64,000 bases of DNA from NCBI GenBank assembly GCA_030549495.1, contig JAUIRK010000894.1, forward strand, positions 806,001 to 870,000. Reading direction: 5' to 3'. The notes below the pieces were generated by a model. That model worked only from the letters and a program-made list of their open reading frames with translations. It was not told the DNA's origin and made no database searches. Shown here in pieces: positions 48,400-61,480 of the stretch. Position 1 is the first letter of the stretch, and each line of letters opens with the position of its first letter. This DNA is from Nectonema munidae. Lineage: Eukaryota; Nematomorpha; Nectonematoida; Nectonematidae. Made by a program: the position numbers and the translations under genes.

Positions 48400-51300
48400 C
48401 TTTATATCGTATAGCTTCCTACTGCTCACTTTATTCATAAACAAAAAGAATGGAAAATAGAAATGATGGAATATTCTTATTTTCTTTACAGTGCTTCTTT
48501 ATAGGCGTAATTTTTGTCAACTTTCGAGTCCTTGTCTCTTATATACTGTACAAAATAAAAAACGCCATTTTAAACAGAATTCCTTCATTTTATTTCATAT
48601 TTTTATCCGTTTCTTCAATTTTAGAAATGAAAATCAGAGTTTTCTTAGAAGAAACAATAGGCTCAGATGAAACTTATATTAGTTTACCGAGTTTTGCCTC
48701 AAGTGAATATGAAGTTGATGATAAACTAATTTCAACAGATCAAGTTGTTGTTTTTGTAGGCCTCTTGATTACACTATCTCATTTTCAGTGTAATCAATCA
48801 GTTCATTACAGAAAATAAAAATTAAATTTTCTATAAAAAGATGAGGGATTATTACTACTACGAGTAAATACTTAGAAAAAAGTATAGAATTTTGTTACAC
48901 TTTCGTAGCAGCAACGATGAGTAAGTGTATTTTCAGCCAACCTACATAAACGTCACCGTTAGGTGCTGCTGACTAACAGATCAAGTTCAGTAAAGTTAGG
49001 AACATTTTGCTGATTAACGGAGAAGAATTCCAAGAGAAAATATTAGAAAAACGATAATATCACCAAATGTAAATCTGATGCTGAAGTTGACCCATAAATT
49101 AAAAGAAAATTAAAATAAATTTCAAAAAGTAATATAATTTATTGGGCACAAGATTTAAAAGGGTGAATTTTCGCCGACACTCGGCTTTTTCAAACCACTA
49201 TAATAATTAGTAGGGTAGAAGTTTAAATATTATATTTGTCGAATAATCAAAGAATCGAAAAATGTTCAAATCAAAAAATATTTATTCTTTTTAAATATAT
49301 CGTTGGCTCCCCTTACTTTAAGAAGAAGAAGAAGAAGAAGAAGTTTATTTAAAAAAAATGAAATGTAAAGAACAAAAAAAACAACTTCCATATAGAAGTG
49401 AAAGCTTCTACTTCCCCTTACTTTTAGTTTCGTATGTGCATAATTTGATAAAAATTACTTATTAAAGACTAGGTTTATCTTTCAATTTTAAAAGTAAGGG
49501 GAGCCAACGATATATTTAAAAAGAATAAATATTTTTTGATTTGAACATTTTTCGTTTCTTTGATTATTCGACAAATATAATATTTAAAATTGTTCAAATT
49601 GCAAAGTATAGGTAATAACTTTTGTAACATCGTATGAGGTAGCAAAATATGAACAGAAACTTTGATATTTTTTGATTTTTTAAAGAATATTTTTCGATTC
49701 TTTGATTACAGAATTTTATTTTGATTATTTGAGAAATCTATTTAAAATCGTGCAAATTGCAAAGTATAGGTAATAACTTTTGTAACATCGTATGAGGTAG
49801 CAAAATATGAACAGAAAGTTTTATATTTTTTGATTTTTTAAAGAAAATTTTTCGATTCTTTGATTACAGAATTTTATTTTGATTATTTGATAAAATATAT
49901 TATATAGGTTGGAGATGAATTATCGCGGTATACAGGTGGAGATGAACCAACGTAGTATACAGGTATAATGTATATAGGTAATAACTTATGTAACATCGTC
50001 TCCCCCAATGAGGTATATCAAATCTTACATCTAGCAGAATGTGAACAAAAAGTTGAACATTGTCTCCCTAGTTATTTAAACTAGGAGAATATAGAGGATA
50101 TTTTTTAAATATTTAAAAAGTATTTTTTATTGGAATACAATCCATCAAGAAAGATAAAAAAAATACGAGCAACACATACTTGACTCAACTTCTTCCCAAA
50201 ATTTTAGCATTGTTTCTAGGCAATCTATAGTACAAGCTATAATATATTTTCTCAAACTCAAATGATATTTTTGCAACTTTTGAGAAACAATATCTTAAAT
50301 CGTGAAGGATTATAAAGAAACAAAAATTCGAACTATACCAAGGCACCAAAAGTTTTCATTATTAGATATACTAAGTATGAAGTATCTTCGATTTTTAAAA
50401 GATATAAATTGAGCGAAAGACAAAGAATATCAAATATCATTTTTAACTTGATTTTTAAAATACCAAGAAAGTTCCATCTATCTTTTATTGATTTTTTAAT
50501 TAAAGATTCCTTAATATTTTGGCGAATCTTTTTATAAGAACTTACTATTTACTTAATGTCAATTAAATGAATTTTTAGAATATGAAATTTCATACTTGAG
50601 GTTTTTTTTCTAGAACACCAAGTTTCTTTCCAAATGTTACATGTTGAAAACACTTTTTAACTTTGTGAAATAATTGTAAATTTTAGATTTAAAGAAAGAC
50701 ATTTTGGTTAAAGACTCCTCCTGGTTAAAACCAAGATATTATTAGATTACGAGGTCCTTCGAATTATGACCCCCTTTGGCATAGAAGACTGACTACGTCT
50801 CTCGAGAGTAAAAGAATCAAATCGCTTTTAATTTTATTAAAGGATATTTCGCTCATGACTTTTGCTCTCAAGAAAATTTTAGCACTGCCAAAATCTAGTT
50901 TTATAAAATAATTAAATCCATCAATATAGTATACTTTGAAAATACTCATTTCAAAAATAGTTTCTTTTTGAAAATTTGTTTCTTTGTTAGTTATGTTTGC
51001 TAATTATATTATTGAGTTGGTTAGATATTTAATAAGTTAAAAATTATTTATTTGCAGATAGTTCGTTAGTTTTTTAATTAGTTATTTATTTAGTCATAAA
51101 TTTAAACAACAAAAATTTCTGTATAAATTAAAAAAGGACTTGATAGGTAGTAAACTAGTCGCACTAGTGGGGGGAATTGATAGTCGAAATGGTGCGAGCT
51201 GAAAAAAAGATTGGGTGGGGTTTGTATGATTGATCTTGGGGTGAGTTGTATGTTAACTATTTTTACTATGAAGATTATGAAAATTGGTTGGTGATACTTA

Positions 51301-51425
51301 CCTGAATAGAAATAAGTTCTAATTTATTTTTAAATACTATTATAAACTTATAATTTTTACTAACTAAATGACTAACTAATCAATTTATTTTATTAAGTGA
51401 CTAACAAACCAACTGTTAAGTAAGT
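48400..51425. repeat. conserved block X3 (copy B) with insertion
   Basis: Third copy of block X, interrupted by 49070-50113, which replaces the sequence equivalent to 25436-25662 of X2 and removes most of the MDC ORF. It keeps the 61-codon minus-strand frame (50949-50764). The left part has a plus-strand frame (48450-48818) also partly seen in X0. Confidence 0.7.
49070..50113. mobile_element. foldback composite insertion in X3
   Basis: Arms of about 100 bp (49221-49322 and 49490-49590) are inverted copies containing ATATCGTTGGCTCCCCTTAC. The loop holds an (AAG)n run at 49320-49345. After the hairpin come two direct copies of a unit of about 160 bp (GGTAATAACTTTTGTAACAT, 49570-49880) and an ATTATCGCGGTATACAGG block. 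The same set recurs at 60592-61310, with the loop in opposite orientation. No coding capacity. Confidence 0.7.
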
Positions 51426-51474
51426 AAGTAACGAACTAAAAATAAAAAGTTTTTTCACAAAATTTTAAATTTAT

Positions 51475-53585
51475 AAAAAAATTAATTTCCAATTTTAATT
51501 TTATTGAAAAAAATTAAAATATAAATTTTATATATTCTAATTTATAAAAATAATTTTTTTAAATTTCTTTTTGTAGAAAAATTTTAATTTATAAAAAGAA
51601 TTTTTGTAAATTAGTTTTTATTTACAAAAATAAAAAAATACTTATATTCCATTTTATTATATACTATTAGGCTCAAATAATACTAAATTAAAATGTGATT
51701 CGCCAAATGTCATTTATTGTAGTGTCGCAGTACGATGAAAATTATATAGGAAGTTTGTTATTGAAAATTTTGATGGGATAAAATTTAGAAAAAATGCATA
51801 AGCAAATTAATTCAGGTTTACCTATAACTTAGAATCAGATAAAATATTTTGAAAAGTTTGATTTTCTCAACAAAAAAACAACTAAAAAACTAAAAATAAC
51901 TAAAAAAACATTGTTTAGGTAAAAATGAAAAAATATAGGTAAATATTAAAATCTTGTATATAACGTCACATTGAACAAATTTTTCTACCCGGACATAATC
52001 TTAGATTCTCGAGACAAAGCACTGATCAAAGTATCCAAAGTTTTATAATGAAATTTTTTTGACAACTACATTTTATATAGCAAGGATAAATTTTAATGTG
52101 TAATAAAAATTTGTGTAAATTTTTAACTTAAATTTGGCAATATCTTCTAGTAACATATTTTATTCCCCTCTAAAAATGAGTTTAATTTTCACAAGATTCT
52201 TTATTTCAGAAATTTTGTATACATATTTCACTCAACTTTTGTTACTCTCAAATTTTTAGAATAAGAGAATGAAAACGAATAAACTGTTTTACTTTCGCAT
52301 TCAAGAAGTTTAAGGTCTTGAGATAGTCAGCTTTCAATATTCTTGGGATGCATTTTTTTTCGTTTACAGTACCACATATAGTTATATCCTTTGTTTGAAA
52401 AAGAAACAAACTTTTTTCAAAATATTTTATCTGATTCTACTACAAAACCTGAATTTATGCATTTTTTTTTCACAACAAACTTCCTCACCGTACTGCGACA
52501 TTAATAAATGATATTTATGAATCACATTACGCATATTTGAGCCTAATAAAATTGAATATTTTTTTTTATTTTTTGTAAATAAAAACTAATTTACAAAAAT
52601 TTTTATAAATTCAATTTTTTAAAAATAAGAAATTTTTCACAAAATTATTTATTTTAATTTGAATAAAAAATTAATTTCCAATTTTAATTTTATTGAAAAA
52701 AATTAAAATATAAATTTTATATATTCTAATTTATAAAAGTAATTTTTTTAAATTTCTTTTGTAGAAAAATTTTAATTTATAAAAAGATTTTTGTAAATTA
52801 GTTTTTATTTACAAAAATAAAAAAATACTTATATTCCATTTTATTATATACTATTAGGCTCAAATAATACTAAATTAAAATGTGATTCGCCAAATGTCAT
52901 TTATTGTAGTGTCTGCATTACGATGAAAATTATATAGGAAGTTTGTTATTGAAAATTTTGATGGGATAAAATTTAGAAAAAATGCATAAGCAAATTAATT
53001 CAGGTTTACCTATAACTTAGAATCAGATAAAATATTTTGAAAAGTTTGATTTTCTCAACAAAAAAACAACTAAAAAACTAAAAATAACTAAAAAAAACAT
53101 TGTTTAGGTAAAAATGAAAAAATATAGGTAAATATTAAAATCTTGTATATAACGTCACATTGAACAAATTTTTTCTACCCGGACATAATCTTAGATTCTC
53201 GAGACAAAGCACTGATCAAAGTATCCAAAGTTTTATAATGAAATTTTTTTGACAACTACATTTTATATAGCAAGGATAAATTTTAATGTGTAATAAAAAT
53301 TTGTGTAAATTTTTAACTTAAATTTGGCAATATCTTCTAGTAACATATTTTATTCCCCTCTAAAAATGAGTTTAATTTTCACAAGATTCTTTATTTCAGA
53401 AATTTTGTATACATATTTCACTCAACTTTTGTTACTCTCAAATTTTAGAATAAGAGAATGAAAACGAATAAACTGTTTTACTTTCGCATTCAAGAAGTTT
53501 AAGGTCTTGAGATAGTCAGCTTTCAATATTCTTGGGATGCATTTTTTTCGTTTACAGTACCACATATAGTTATATCCTTTGTTTG
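51475..53585. repeat. local tandem duplication with an inverted piece
   Basis: 51475-52397 and 52664-53585 are near-identical direct copies (offset about 1.19 kb). Between them, 52398-52640 is a diverged reverse-complement copy of part of the same unit (matching around 51600-51870). Each direct copy joins GAGAATGAAAA to ACGAATAAACTG, a junction created by deleting the equivalent of 27785-29322 in copy A; the deletion therefore came before the tandem duplication. Confidence 0.75.
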
Positions 53586-54560
53586 ACACCAAACTACTAA
53601 ATCATGGCTGGTAAAAAAACTATCTGTGAAAATACAACATCCAGAAGGGACTTGAGTATCTTCAATAAGCCTTTTACAAATATTTATGGCTGAAAATTAA
53701 GTACGGTCTAACAGACCAGAAATATAAATTTCTGGCATCAAACAGTAATAATACTCAGCATCGTTTATATGATATTTCAGGCCATAATGACCGGGCTTTT
53801 AGGGTCATGTATTTTCAACGGACAACGTCCTCTAAAGCTGACAAGTTGTCATCTATAGTTAGATGTGATGAGTGAGGTGTCCAGTAAAATGAAAAAACCT
53901 TACGAAAATGATCATGTATTTTTCTTATTGGACTTAACTTATCATTTTTATCCCTTTCACTTTTATCATCAAATGTAATAAAAAATATAAGTGTAAACAT
54001 ATTTCTGACTATGCACGTTCTTAAAAAGGGATTTGGATGAGAAGAAAAGAGATCTGATATTTTGACCTTCTTGTCACCGTTTTGCCCAACATAATAGAGT
54101 AATGAAGAAAAATGAAAGATATGAAAATTTTGATAGAACGTCTTTAAATTCAAGTGTTTAGGCTTAGGAGACCTAAAATATTTAGTCTTACTACATAAAA
54201 AAATTAAAAAGAAAAAATTTAGGAGTAGTTTTTCCCCATCTTATTTGAGGTCATCTCATAAATATATGTGATCAAATTGACGTCAAAGAACAATTTAAAA
54301 ATTCCTAAAATGTCTTTCGTTCTTTTCATCGTTCCCTTGAGGGCCATGTGGATCTCCTAAAGTGTTCGTTATATTTGGCCTAAGAGTTCTGCCAAAGATT
54401 GAAGAACTTGATTCCCATGAAAAGAGAGTCTTGTCAGGCGCAACTAAACTATCGTCAATAACTTCTGTAGTCTCTGAACATGAGGATGGGAAAGCGAAAA
54501 GATCAAACGAGAAAAAAAACAATAGGAGAGAAGAAAGCAGAATATGCAATGAAACTATAA
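53466..54560 (-). mobile_element. piggyBac transposase fossil, copy B
   Basis: Counterpart of 28756-30420 without the C-terminal third. A longer N-terminal frame is open here (54153-53815): MNLKTFYQNFHIFHFSSLLY, then PNPFLRTCIVRNM, ITFDDKSERDKNDKLSPIRK and WTPHSSHLTIDD. The upstream N-terminal piece (54549-54295) has CSETTEVIDDSLVAPDKTLF and a SWESSSSIFGRT stretch. Broken and lacking the third catalytic Asp region. An extra small piece of it is duplicated at 52275-52397. Confidence 0.75.
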
Positions 54561-55289
54561 ATTCAATGGAATAACGAAGAACGAATAATTATGATTGAAT
54601 ATTGGCTTGAGTTGAAAACAAAATAAGAAAGCAAACGCAGATAGAAATGAAAAATGTAAACTGAGATAGATTATTTTGAAATAAGTATTGGATAAATAAA
54701 TGGTAGATAAATATTTAATTATATATACATTCTATCATATTACACGGCTTCAAGCATAAAATAAAATGAGAATCGTGTGACTGTTTATCATTTGTAAAGG
54801 GTTGATGATTCACATGGGAAACTCATGATTGAGTAGAGGTTTAGAGGTGGTGTGGTATTTTCATAGATAAAGGAACTATGATCAGCTTGGCAGAGTTGAA
54901 GATATAAATGAAACTTTTATTTGTGAGAGAGGAATACCTAATTTTCTACCATTGTCGAACATGAAAATCAGTTTTTCTTAAAATATGAAGCAAAAAAAAC
55001 TCAATTTTTATGAAGATAAAAAGGCGAGATTTAGTTATCCAACGTACTTGATGAGCTTAGTTCATTTTATTCTCCTCTAAAAATGACTTTAATTTTCCCT
55101 TAATTTTTACAAGAATGATTTACTTTCACTATCGTTAATTCTTTATTCCATAAATTTTTTGTATTCATATTTCACCCAACTTTAGTTGCTCTCAAATTTT
55201 AGCATAAGAGAATGAAAAGGGGCAATCATCTTATTTCACTAAAAATACAACTTAATAATGTTCTAAGTGTAGATAAGCATGATAACTTT

Positions 55290-55490
55290 TAAAAACACTC
55301 AAAACTTCAAATAAAGCATTAAATCAACTGTCTAAGACTCACATAACAATCAACGAAAAACAAGTATCAGAGGCACTTCATAACACTAAATCTTTGCACG
55401 CTCTAGGACCTGACAACTTAACAAGTATACATCTTAAACACTTAGGTCCAACTGCCATCTACCTATTTACACGCATTAGCTATTAACACC
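55290..55490 (+). mobile_element. LINE reverse-transcriptase fragment, copy B
   Basis: Same piece as 31120-31330 (SEALHNTKSLHALGPDN), almost unchanged. No independent coding value. Confidence 0.55.
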
Positions 55491-55972
55491 AACACAATTC
55501 CACAAATCAGCAATAAATTACGCTTTTGCATCACCAAATTAGTTGCAAATACATATTGGTTGAATTTATTTTGTATTACTTTCATCATTGTCTAAACTAC
55601 ATTTCATTGAAACTGCAATTGTTTTTCCCGTATATTCTCAATTCTTAATATTTTTGAGCTAAAAATAATTTATAAAAAAAAATTTTCTGGCATGAACTTT
55701 AAAACCTGTTTTAGACTAATTTTGTGATGCTGAATGCATATCTGATATCAGATTTGGCCCACCACATTTCATTTTGGTAAAAAATTAACTTTTAAATATC
55801 ACGTATACAAAGATAGGTATATCTAATTGTATACTTGCAACGCCAATATATATCTTTGATTAATTTAAATTTTCAAATATTTTGAATTTTTTATCTGAAT
55901 ATTTAAACTTTTCTCTTTTTTAACAGATTAATTCGTAATATTTGACAATTTGTGCTATTCTGTTAAACTGAA

Positions 55973-58900
55973 ATGTTTTCAAAATCTCGAAGAAAATGTT
56001 CAAATGATCCAGATAAATTTTGTTATATTTGTGGAAGCTATACTTTAGAATTTCAAAGGCGTAACATCACTAACTTTGTAAGGAGTGTGTATTTTGCATA
56101 TTTCAAAGTGCCTCTTGGAGATCAAGGTAAGATTTGACTCCTCATAATGTATGCAAGTCATGTCTTGAAACCTTAAGATCATGGTCCCAAGGAAAACAAG
56201 CTAAACTCAAGTTTGGTGTGCCAATGATTTGACGAGAGCCCAGTAACCACTTAGATGATTGCTACTTCTGTCTGGTGAAAGGTTTTAATAGAAAAAACAA
56301 ACAGCATATGCAAAATCCAAGTCTCCCTTCAGCTATTCGGCCTGTCCCACATTGTGAAGAACTGCCTGTTCCAACTTTTACTGAGCTTCCTAATGTTTCC
56401 TACACACATGTCAGCTCAACTTCTTCTGAAGATAAAAAAGAAGATAATTTTCAAATCTGAGATTCAGAGCTTGAAAAACCCTCTTTGTTCACACAGTCAG
56501 AGTTAAATGATCTTGTTAGATACCTATATCTTTCAAAAGAATCTGCTAAATTATTAGCTTCAAGATTGCAAGAAAAACGAATGTTAAAACCTGGTACAAG
56601 TATCACGTTCTATCGTAACAGGGAAGAAAAACTGCATAAATACTTTGAATCAGACAACGACTTTGTTTATTGTTAAGATGAAAAAAAGGTGCTACTATGT
56701 GGCTGATAGCATATGATCCAAGGGATTGTAGACTTTTCATTGACAGTTCCAAAAGAAGTTTAAAATGTGTTTTACTACACAATGGTAATATTTATGGTTC
56801 TGTCCCAATTGGTTACTATGTTAAACTCAAAGAAGAATATAATAACATCAAAATTGTTTTGGAAAAGTTACAATATCATGTTCATGGTTGATTGATATGT
56901 GTTGATCTCAAAATTATTAACTTTCTTCTTGGCCAGCAAGGAGGATTCACAAAATATCCTTGTTTTCTATGCTACTGGGACAGTAGAGCTACTGAAAAAC
57001 ATTGGAAGAAAAAAGATTGGCCACTTAAACAGCGTTTAACACCAGGAGATAAAAATAGGATCAATAAACCTCTACTTGACAGAAATAGAATAGTGTTTCT
57101 TCCTCTACACATAAAGCTTGGGCTGATGAAACAGTTTGTAAAAGCTCTTGATCACAATGGACAATGCTTTAGTTATATATGTTTAGCATTTCCTAGACTT
57201 AGTGAAAAAAAATAAGCCGGGATATTTGATGAACCTCAAATTTGAACGTTGATGAAAGATCATCATTTCCTTGCAACAATGACTAAAGAAGAGGCAAGAG
57301 CTTGGACTGCTTTTTGTAACGTCGTGCAAAATTTTCTGCGAAACAAGAAAGCTGAAAACTATAAAGAAATTGTTGAAGAGCTACTTGTGAGCTTTAGGGG
57401 TCTTGGATGTAGAATGAGCATCAAGATTCATTACATGCATAGCCATTTGGACAAGTTTCCAGAAAAGAATGGAGATGTTAGTGAAGAACAAGGGGGATGT
57501 TTTCATAAAGATATTAACCCTAATAGTGCTGGGCAAAATTTGTCCGCTCAAGTGCTGGGGGGGGGGGGAGGGGGCGTAAAGTGCCCCCCCCCTCCACCTA
57601 TTTTTCTCAGATATTAATAAGTTTTTATAAATATTTTTAATGTTATTATATATATTGCAATTATGCTGAATTGAGTGGTGATGTCCATTTTTTATCAAAA
57701 TCAATCAAACCTGTCAAAAAATTGATTTATATTTGACAGCTCATTTCAAAAAGGAACTTTTTTCTAAATTAGTATATAAAGTTTTTTACACATGTATACC
57801 CATTTTCAAGTAAGCTGAATTCAGTGGTGATATTCTTTTTTTTTATGAAAATCCATCAAAACTGTCAAAAATTGCTTTATCCCAAAAAGAAAGGATCAGG
57901 CACGTTTTTGAATTAGAGAATTACGTTTAATAGAAGGTATAAGGATATGATGAAGTTTACCGTGTATCATATACCCATTTTAAAATAGGCTGTGTTTACT
58001 GGTTATATTCCTTTTTTTTTATAAAAAATTAGTCAAACCTGACAAAAAAATTTAAATATGACAGCCCATGTCAAAATTAAAATTTTTATTCTTATAAAAA
58101 AGTTTTTTATACATTTCAAGTATGTAGAATTTAATGGTGATGTTCATTTTTTATGAAATCAATAAAACCTGTCAAAAATCGATTAAACCTGTAAATCAAT
58201 GTCAAATATATAAACATAAAAATAACTTCTACTTGCAGTATTTCTCTGGTAATTATTTTCTTAATTTATTTAATAAACCAAATTTAGGTGTTTAATTCAC
58301 TCAAAATATTTTATTCTACAGTAACTTATGTAACTCGATAGGACCTCCATCTTTTTAGCTACAAATTCGTTATCGGGTTAATTAAAAATTGAGTTCATAA
58401 ATAAAACTAGCATGGTTGATTTGGTATAAAAACATATATTTAATTTTAAAATTTGAATGAATGTTTTTGAAGACAATTTTTAGAAGTAAACCGCAAAATT
58501 GATTAACACTTATAAGTGTTTTCACATCCTAAATGTAAAAAATGAGTTCAGAAATGAAAACAGCATGATTGATTTGGTATAAAAACATATATTTCATGTA
58601 AAATTGAGAGAATATTTTTGGAGATAGCTCTTAGAAGTAAACCGTAAATTTGATTGACATTGACAGATATTTTAAAACATCTAAATGTGAAAAATGAGTT
58701 CAGAAATGAAAACAGCATGGTTGATTTGGTATAAAAACATATATTTCATTGTAAAATTTAAATTAATGTATTTGGAGACAATTTTTAGAAGTAAACCGCA
58801 AATTTAATGAACACGTATAGGTATTTTCACATCCTAAACGTAAAAAATGAGTCTAGAAATGAAACCAGCATGGCCGATTTAGTATAACACATACATTTCA

Positions 58901-59736
58901 TTGTAAAATTTGAATGAATGTTTTTGGAGACAATTTTCAGAAGTAAACCGTAAATTAGATGAACAATTATAGGTATTTTCAAATCCTAAATGTAAAAAAT
59001 GGGTCTAGAAATGAAAACAACATGATCGATTTGGTATAAAACATATATTTTATGTAAAATGTGAAGGAATGTTTTTGGAGACAATTTTCAGAAGTAAACC
59101 GCAAATTTGATTAACACTTATAGGTATTTTCAAATCCTAAATGTAAAAAATGAGTCCATAAATGAAAACAGCATGACCGATTAGTATAAAAACATATATT
59201 TTATGTAAAATTTGAAGGTATATTTTATTAGATATATTTTTGATCAATCAAAATTTTGATTGAGATTTTCTAAAAAGAAGTCGTGAAAAAATTAAATATA
59301 TACAGTTTTATACGTTCCAAACTGTATGTAATTATAAATTTTCAGAGTATTATATAATATAGATCCTAAGTTATAAGGTTAAGTACAGATAATGTCAAAA
59401 TTTTGCTAAAAAATTTTAATTTTTGATTTTGATTGACAGTTTTGGACATGAAAGGGTCATTCAACTACCATGAAAATGGTTTCAAAAGATACAGCTAGCG
59501 ATTTTAGGAAAAGTCACAAAATTCAAAGGGATATGATTCAGCCAATTTTCTACAATTAATTTTTTACTGAAGAGGGACGTTTTACGCCCCCTAGCACTAA
59601 TAGTGTTAAAACGATGGAGGAACGTTATCAGGGCCGATGGGACTCAAGCATGATGGCAGATTATTGTTGGAGTTTAATGAGAGACAACTCAGAAGTTGTA
59701 TATCAGAGATCAGCTAAGAAAAAGCGCTTTAAATAA
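55973..59736 (+). pseudogene. broken gene of a multi-copy FCYICG-type protein, copy B
   Basis: Counterpart of 31816-36336 with the same start (55973), the same early frameshift and the same three stops (TGA at 56458, TAA at 56674, TGA at 56889), plus an extra stop at the WREP box (GAT TTG ACG AGA, near 56228). The coding part up to 57517 ends SIKIHYMHSHLDKFPE, then EEQGGCFHKDI; the C-terminal piece MEERYQGRWDSSMMADYCW is at 59612-59736 after the TTAA insertion. Shared lesions show that it was already dead when the segment duplicated. Confidence 0.7.
57518..59605. mobile_element. non-autonomous piggyBac-like element with minisatellite, copy B
   Basis: TTAA at 57514-57517 and 59606-59609; terminal repeats CCCTAATAGTGCTGGG and (reverse) CACTATTAGTGCTAGG. 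About 750 bp shorter than in copy A because the about 150-bp array has about five AGAAGTAAACCGCAAAT units (58400-59200) instead of nine. A G-run and C-run hairpin has expanded at 57556-57595. Confidence 0.8.
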
Positions 59737-59842
59737 TGGTCATTTTGCATTGTTTGTTAATTTTTTGTCATGATATTTTTTCACTTGTAAATAAATTTAT
59801 ATTTGACTTTATAATAAATTAAATACAATTCTTTTCTATATA

Positions 59843-60060
59843 TCAGAGGTCTGGCAAGACCTCCGGGGAGACAACTTGCCAAACTTGTCGGCCTTATCAG
59901 AGTTCTGGCAAGACCTCCGGGGAGACAACTTGCCAAACTTGCCAGCCTTATTATATATTTAAATGTGTAAATCGTAAAATGCTTAAAAAATATACTTAAA
60001 ATAAAAATTTTCAAAAAATATTTTACATACATATTGAAAGCCACATTTCAAAAATTCTAC
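59843..60060 (-). repeat. GC-rich palindromic doublet repeat
   Basis: Two tandem units of about 57 bp, each with TCTGGCAAGACCTCCGGGGA and GACAACTTGCCAAACTTG, followed by a TTATATATTTAAATGTGTAA flank. The flank and palindrome match block V (20395-20492, 41880-41975) in reverse orientation, where only one, degenerate palindrome is present. It starts exactly at the end of segment copy B. Family unknown. Confidence 0.6.
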
Positions 60061-60146
60061 CTAAAAGTTCAAAAAATTTAACTTTGAAATTGCAGTTTTA
60101 TTTCATAAAAACTATATGATTGGTTGAAATGTTTATGTAATATATA

Positions 60147-60150
<4 letters not shown>

Positions 60151-60177
<27 letters not shown>

Positions 60178-60218
60178 TTAATACTACTACTACTACTACT
60201 ACTACTACTAATACTACT
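60151..60218. repeat. (TAA)n and (TAC)n microsatellites
   Basis: About nine TAA/ATA units directly followed by about twelve ACT/TAC units. The neighbouring 60220-60590 is AT-rich without recognised features. Confidence 0.9.
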
Positions 60219-60591
60219 TTTTGAAAATTTTTACTTGTTTGATTTGCAGAAAGAATTAAAATGTTTTTCAATATTTCTTTTTCATGATATATATATCATT
60301 AGAAAGCTTATTGTTTGCTACATACTCTAGAATAATTTATTTTTGCAAAAGTTTTAAAAAATTTTAAAAATGGACTTTACTTCGAAAAATTTGGTCTAAA
60401 TTTTTGAAAAAATTGCGGACTACCTTTTTATCGAAGCATAATGTGAAGATTTTTAAAAAAAAATTGAATGAAAATGGTATCATTGGAAAGGTATACTCTT
60501 TGTGGTTAATATAGGCTAGGTTATACAAATAAATATATTTTTATTTTTCCAAAATCCGCTTTTATGTATGAGATAATCAAAATAAAATTCT

Positions 60592-61300
60592 GTAATCAAA
60601 GAATCGAAAAATGTTCAAATCAAAAAAATATTTATTCTTTTTAAATATATCGTTGGCTCCCCTTACTTTTAAAATTGAAAGATAAACCTAGTCTTTAATA
60701 ATTAATTTTTATCAAATTATGCACATACGAAACTAAAAGTAAAGGGAGCCAACGATATATTTAAAAAGAATAAATATTTTTTGATTTGAACATTTTTCGA
60801 TTCTTTGATTATTCGACAAATATAATATTTAAAATCGTGCAAATTGCAAAGTATGGGTAATAACTTTTGTAACATCGTATGAGGTAGCAAAATATGAACA
60901 GAAAGTTTGATATTTTTTGATTTTTTAAAGAATATTTTTCGATTCTTTGATTACGGAATTTTATTTTGATTATTTGACAAATATAATATTTAAAATCGTG
61001 CAAATTGCAAAGTATAGGTAATAACTTTTGTAACATCGTATGAGGTAGCAAAATATGAACAGAAAGTTTGATATTTTTTGATTTTTTAAAGAATATTTTT
61101 CGATTCTTTGATTACAGAATTTTATTTTGATTATTTGATAAAATATATTATTTAATATCGTGAAAAAATAAATAACTTATCTAACATCCTCTCCCCGAAT
61201 GAGGTATATCAAATCTTACATCTAGCAAAATATGAACTGATAGGTTGGAGATGAATTATCGCGGTATACAGGTTGGAGATGAACCATCGTAGTATACAGG
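60592..61300. mobile_element. foldback element plus direct-repeat tail
   Basis: Arms of about 80 bp (60592-60676 and 60735-60812) around a loop of about 60 bp; AATATATCGTTGGCTCCCC on the left is mirrored by GGAGCCAACGATATATT on the right. Two direct units of about 160 bp follow (60815-61130; CGTGCAAATTGCAAAGTAT, GGTAATAACTTTTGTAACA), then two GTATACAGG units. Related to 49221-50090, where the loop is inverted. Confidence 0.7.
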
Positions 61301-61307
61301 TATAATG

Positions 61308-61480
61308 CAGGGGCGCACATCCGGGGGGGGGGGGGAGACCGCCCCCCCCCCCCCCCCCCTCAATAATTTTTTTATAAGTAAGAGTTGCTGCTTGTATATA
61401 AAACATGTATGCAGACTTTCGAATCCAAACATCATGCCAAGCTGCTCTGAAATTCCTATCGAACATATTTTACAGACGAT
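61308..61480. mobile_element. probable hAT MITE with G and C homopolymers
   Basis: Starts CAGGGGCGCACATCCGGGG, a common hAT-type terminus, and has 13 G and about 20 C in runs at 61322-61360. The other terminus was not found, so the right end is uncertain. The Gly/Pro-rich frames over it are artefacts of the runs. Confidence 0.45.

Noticed and set aside
59781-60044. ORF with repeated LASCLPGGLAR
   Set aside because: Translation of a doublet palindromic repeat; no start context or homology.
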